This document shows positions 61,279-64,000 of a stretch of DNA of 64,000 nt, one piece after another. The stretch is from Planococcus lenghuensis (GTDB lineage: Bacteria > Bacillota > Bacilli > Bacillales_A > Planococcaceae): contig NZ_CP019640.1 in NCBI RefSeq assembly GCF_001999905.1, positions 1,964,001 through 2,028,000 on the forward strand, in the 5' to 3' direction. The notes beneath the pieces are model-generated. The model saw only the letters and a program-made list of their open reading frames with translations, made no database searches and was not told the DNA's origin. The position numbers and the translations under genes are program-made. Each line of letters begins with the position of its first letter. The first letter of the stretch is position 1.

Positions 61279-62216
61279 ACTTGCCTTCCTTTCTTCAGGG
61301 TCCACTTCTTCAGCTGAAGCAGCGGAATCGGATGAAGTATAAGTGCGGATGCACCGGCTGCAAATGAAAAAAGAAATTTATAGCCGTGCGTAATGATGGC
61401 TAAATGATAGGCCTGAGCCCAGTCGAACCCTGTTTGCACAAGCGCAAAACTCAACACACTTTCGTATGTCGCCAGCCCTCCCGGGGCAAATTGGAACACC
61501 CCTGAAGCTACAGTCAGGCTATTTGCCCAAATGGCTTCCAAGAAGGCCAGATCCAGTCCGGTTCCTTTGATAAAACCATAGAGGACAACCGCTTCCAGTA
61601 TCCAGCTGAATCCAATCAATCCCAGAATAAGCGGAAAACGTTTAAGACTGAGTGCCGCTTCCAATATCGCCGAATGTTTCCGGTAAAAAGCAGGGGATTT
61701 TTTATGAAGTATCCATAGCATACCCAACCCTATAACGAAGCAGACGGAAACCAGTAAGAAAAGAAAATGAGTATCAAGAGAAACTCCGAACACCAAAGCG
61801 CCGGCGAGCGACAGGCTGCCGAGGCAAGCCAAATCCAGCAGCCGCATGACGATCACCGAATGAGCCGCAGTATCGATGTCCATTTCCGGCTCACCGGCCA
61901 ACACGCCGGTCCGGACAACTTCACCTGCTTTGAATGGGAAAATATGATTAATAAACAGGCTGTAGAAAAGAGCAGACAAATAGACCCGAAATGGATGCTG
62001 TCCCTTTAAATACATTTTCCAGGCCATTGTCCGCAATACGAAAGCGGATAAATAACAGGCTGTAAGAAAGACAAACCAATGACCGTTGAAAAAGATTTGC
62101 CGGAGTTGCTGAATCAACAGACCGATATCAAAAAAACGGACAGTGAGGAATAGAAAGAACAGGAAGAGCAGCAGGCTGCCTATATGAATTAACGGTTTAA
62201 GTAGTTTTTTGCCCAT
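61275..62216 (-). CDS. YbhN/UPF0104 family membrane protein (LPG-synthase-flippase-like)
   Basis: 313 aa with seven to eight membrane helices. VLRTMAWKMYLKGQHPFRVY, FPFKAGEVVRTGVLAGEPEM, ANSLTVASGVFQFAPGGLATYE are typical of the lysylphosphatidylglycerol-synthetase/flippase N-terminal family. Perhaps moves a lipid-linked sugar made by its neighbours (inference). Overlaps the epimerase end by 28 nt and the phosphodiesterase by 4 nt. Confidence 0.85.
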   Translation of the reverse strand: MGKKLLKPLIHIGSLLLFLFFLFLTVRFFDIGLLIQQLRQIFFNGHWFVFLTACYLSAFVLRTMAWKMYLKGQHPFRVYLSALFYSLFINHIFPFKAGEVVRTGVLAGEPEMDIDTAAHSVIVMRLLDLACLGSLSLAGALVFGVSLDTHFLFLLVSVCFVIGLGMLWILHKKSPAFYRKHSAILEAALSLKRFPLILGLIGFSWILEAVVLYGFIKGTGLDLAFLEAIWANSLTVASGVFQFAPGGLATYESVLSFALVQTGFDWAQAYHLAIITHGYKFLFSFAAGASALILHPIPLLQLKKWTLKKGRQV

Positions 62217-63139
62217 TGGATGGTCAGGTCCAACCCTTCTTCCAGCTGTACCTGTGGGAAAAATCCAAGATCCAGCTGCGCTTTTGTGATATCACTCCAC
62301 GTCTCTTCTACATCTCCAGGCCGTTTGCCGGCCACTTCAATTTCCATTGCCGGAAACCGGACCTCAAGCAACTCCAATAGCTGCTGCATGGACACTGGAC
62401 TGCCTGCGCCTAAATTATAGATGGCGCTGTTGCCCGGACGGACAAGCGCCCGGTTTATCCCGTCTGCTATATCATCAATATAAGTATAATCCCGAGCTGA
62501 ATTCCGATCGAAAACTTTTATCCGCTTTCCTTCCAGTAAATTGAAGACAAAATTTGTGATTGCCATATCCGGGCGCCCCCATGGTCCATAAACGGTAAAA
62601 AAGCGAAGTATCGTCAATTTAAAGCCATATAGGGACTCGTACGCGCGACAAAACGCTTCGGCTCCTGCTTTTGCTGCTGCATAAGGAGAAGCTGTCCGTC
62701 CATTTGCCATATCTTCCTGGAGTGGCATTCCCGATTGGTTTCCATAGACGGAAGAGGAAGAGGCAAACAGGAAATGCCCCACATTTGCTTCACTCGCTTG
62801 TTTCAGTAAATTGACCGTCATCTTCACATCATAATCGATATACCGGGCGGGATTCAGCAGCGATGCCGGAACTCCCGGCAAAGCGGCCAAATGAATTATA
62901 GCATCAAACTGTCCATCTAGAATTATTTTTCGGCAATTGTCTTCTTCGAGCAAATCCATTTCTAGGAAAGTAAAAGGTAAGTTCAATTTTTCCACTTCGG
63001 CCAGCTGTTGTTTTTTTCGGTCCGGCTGATAGTAAGGATCGAAACTGTCAGCAATCGTCACATTATGCTTAGCGGACAGCAGTTTCTTGGCTAAATGACT
63101 GCCGATGAACCCGGCGCCGCCTGTAATGAGAACTTTCAC
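62189..63139 (-). CDS. NAD-dependent sugar-nucleotide epimerase/dehydratase
   Basis: 316 aa extended SDR: VLITGGAGFIGSHLAKKLL (NAD site), HLAALPGVPASL, SSSSVYGNQSGMP and catalytic Y-x3-K in SPYAAAKAGAEAFC, GPWGRPDMAITNFVFNLLEG. Most like UDP-glucuronate 4-epimerases. GTG 63139 has AGGTG 8 nt upstream. First gene of the operon epimerase - YbhN-like - phosphodiesterase - GT2. Confidence 0.9.
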   Translation of the reverse strand: MKVLITGGAGFIGSHLAKKLLSAKHNVTIADSFDPYYQPDRKKQQLAEVEKLNLPFTFLEMDLLEEDNCRKIILDGQFDAIIHLAALPGVPASLLNPARYIDYDVKMTVNLLKQASEANVGHFLFASSSSVYGNQSGMPLQEDMANGRTASPYAAAKAGAEAFCRAYESLYGFKLTILRFFTVYGPWGRPDMAITNFVFNLLEGKRIKVFDRNSARDYTYIDDIADGINRALVRPGNSAIYNLGAGSPVSMQQLLELLEVRFPAMEIEVAGKRPGDVEETWSDITKAQLDLGFFPQVQLEEGLDLTIQWAKNYLNR

Positions 63140-63181
63140 TTTTGGTCACCTGCCTATTCATCTGCCGATTATACAGAGAGA

Positions 63182-63214
63182 GGCAAGAATAAGACATCGC
63201 TTATCCTTGCCTTA
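63182..63214 (-). terminator. Hairpin downstream of the partial gene
   Basis: GGCAAGGATAAG/CTTATTCTTGCC on the minus strand, 6-nt loop; weak T-tract (CTCTCTC). Confidence 0.5.
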
Positions 63215-63235
63215 CCATCTCAAACGGATGTATCG

Positions 63236-64000
63236 TTATTCAACTAAGCCTGTAATAACTGGAACGATCGCTTCGCTGTGCGCTGCTGCAGCTTCTGCAT
63301 CTCCGTTCGCAATCGCTTCATACCACAATTGAGCTTCTTCAAGCAGTGTGGCCGTCTGTTCCTCTCCGAGCTCTTCAATCAGATCCAGTTCAATCGCTTT
63401 CAGAAATACGTTCGCTTCCATTGCCTGGATGCGTGCTGTTGCAATGTCACCCGCTGCCACTGTGTCTGCAGCTTTCTGGTGGTAGCCGGCGATTTTGGCG
63501 ATAAACGCCTCACTGAACAGTGCTTCCACTGCTTCCGGATCCAGTGTGGCCGGGTCAGTTGTGCTGAAGTCGAATAGCGTCTGAAGTTCTGCCGCTGCTT
63601 CTTCATCTCCTCCTGATAACGATCCCTGGATTGCCTGATAGAAGCCGAGCGCTTCTGCCTGCATAATCTGAAGGTCGGCAGGATCAGCGTTTCCTTCTGC
63701 CACAGCTTGTGCAATTTTTTCTACATAGGAATTCGAAGCCAAGTAATAGCTTCTGTAGATGGATTTATCCGTCACTTGTTTATACACAGCAAAATCTTCT
63801 GCATTTCCAGCTTCCAATGCCTCTTGCTGAAGGGCAAGGCCATTTTCAATATTGCCGACAATGCTGTCTTCTGCTGCCAGTTCATAAAAAGCGTCACGTT
63901 TTTCCGCTGTCGGAATAAATACCGTATCCACCAAGTAGTTCAACTCTGCAAAAGTGGCATTCGCCGCTTCCTGGTCGCCGGCTGCCAAAGCTTCTGCCGC
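63236..64000 (-). CDS. Helical, Ala/Glu-rich protein, N-terminus beyond the window
   Basis: At least 254 codons, open to the right edge. All-helical, rich in Ala, Glu, Asp and Gln, with repeated A-x-G-(D/N)-x-E/A-x-A segments (AAGDQEAANATFAELNYLVD, AVAEGNADPADLQIMQAEAL, TVAAGDIATARIQAMEANVF, AIANGDAEAAAAHSEAIVPV). Its composition is like that of an exported protein, and helical motifs such as LQIMQAEALGFYQAIQ recall the exported FTR1 partner at 58.2 kb, but the signal peptide region is not in view. Function unknown. Confidence 0.6.
   Translation of the reverse strand, partial: AAEALAAGDQEAANATFAELNYLVDTVFIPTAEKRDAFYELAAEDSIVGNIENGLALQQEALEAGNAEDFAVYKQVTDKSIYRSYYLASNSYVEKIAQAVAEGNADPADLQIMQAEALGFYQAIQGSLSGGDEEAAAELQTLFDFSTTDPATLDPEAVEALFSEAFIAKIAGYHQKAADTVAAGDIATARIQAMEANVFLKAIELDLIEELGEEQTATLLEEAQLWYEAIANGDAEAAAAHSEAIVPVITGLVE

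Noticed and set aside
1-64000. CRISPR array, rRNA genes, prophage or complete insertion sequence
   Set aside because: Looked for regular 28-37-bp repeats with spacers, rRNA signatures, integrase and transposase motifs; none was seen.

Overview
The window (about 50% G+C by eye, strong AGGAGG-type ribosome binding sites, many four-base start/stop overlaps, pepF, queCDE with a preQ1 riboswitch, fruRKA, ptsHI, a sigma-B-type promoter) reads as a chromosomal segment of a low/medium-G+C Gram-positive bacterium. The family Planococcaceae (Planococcus, Sporosarcina, Bhargavaea and relatives) is my best guess by inference; I cannot fix the species.

Layout. 1-6.8 kb: end of mug, a degenerate signal-peptidase-like lipoprotein, a NYN-domain protein, an AbgT transporter and oligoendopeptidase F. 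7.0-10.1 kb: a catabolite-controlled operon of two Gfo/Idh/MocA oxidoreductases around a ThuA-like protein. 10.2-12.05 kb: queC-queD-queE behind a preQ1-I riboswitch. 12.2-21.5 kb: small membrane and hypothetical proteins, a heme monooxygenase with an apparent frameshift, pirin, an Fe-S-type regulator, sodA, a ferredoxin-NADP reductase and a flavin reductase. 21.7-32.3 kb: S9 peptidase, an acidic sortase-anchored surface protein, MOSC protein, a general stress protein, PAP2 phosphatase, amidohydrolase and pabA-pabBC. 32.6-38.5 kb: fruR-fruK-fruA divergent from ptsH-ptsI. 39-40.6 kb: a small kinase-like protein and a haloalkane dehalogenase.

40.8-55.5 kb is the most remarkable part: a selenium island. 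It holds selB, selA, tRNA-Sec (selC) and selD, plus six genes with an in-frame TGA that fits selenocysteine: selD itself, a SelW-like protein (C-x-x-U), a redoxin (U-x-C), a polysaccharide deacetylase (U-x-x-x-C at the N-terminus), a thioredoxin (U-P-G-C) and an OsmC-like protein (AGG-U). Most of these TGAs are followed, 14-16 nt later, by a small hairpin (bacterial SECIS-like). Ordinary stop-aware gene calling breaks every one of these genes. The selD gene follows a glycosyltransferase that resembles the selenosugar synthase SenB and precedes a PhnD/E/C-type ABC transporter, which together suggest uptake of a selenium or phosphorus oxyanion and a selenosugar branch without the known partner SenA in the window.

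Interspersed are non-coding repeats: a 511-bp MITE-like element with perfect 17-bp terminal inverted repeats, a related copy beside selC whose main hairpin shows a compensatory base-pair change, a short third copy, and a seven-unit 21-bp tandem repeat. 55.6-64 kb: cell-surface and iron functions: a polytopic glycosyltransferase, an FTR1-type iron permease with an exported partner, then a four-gene operon (sugar-nucleotide epimerase, YbhN-like flippase-type protein, membrane phosphodiesterase, GT2 glycosyltransferase) and a partial exported helical protein running off the right edge.
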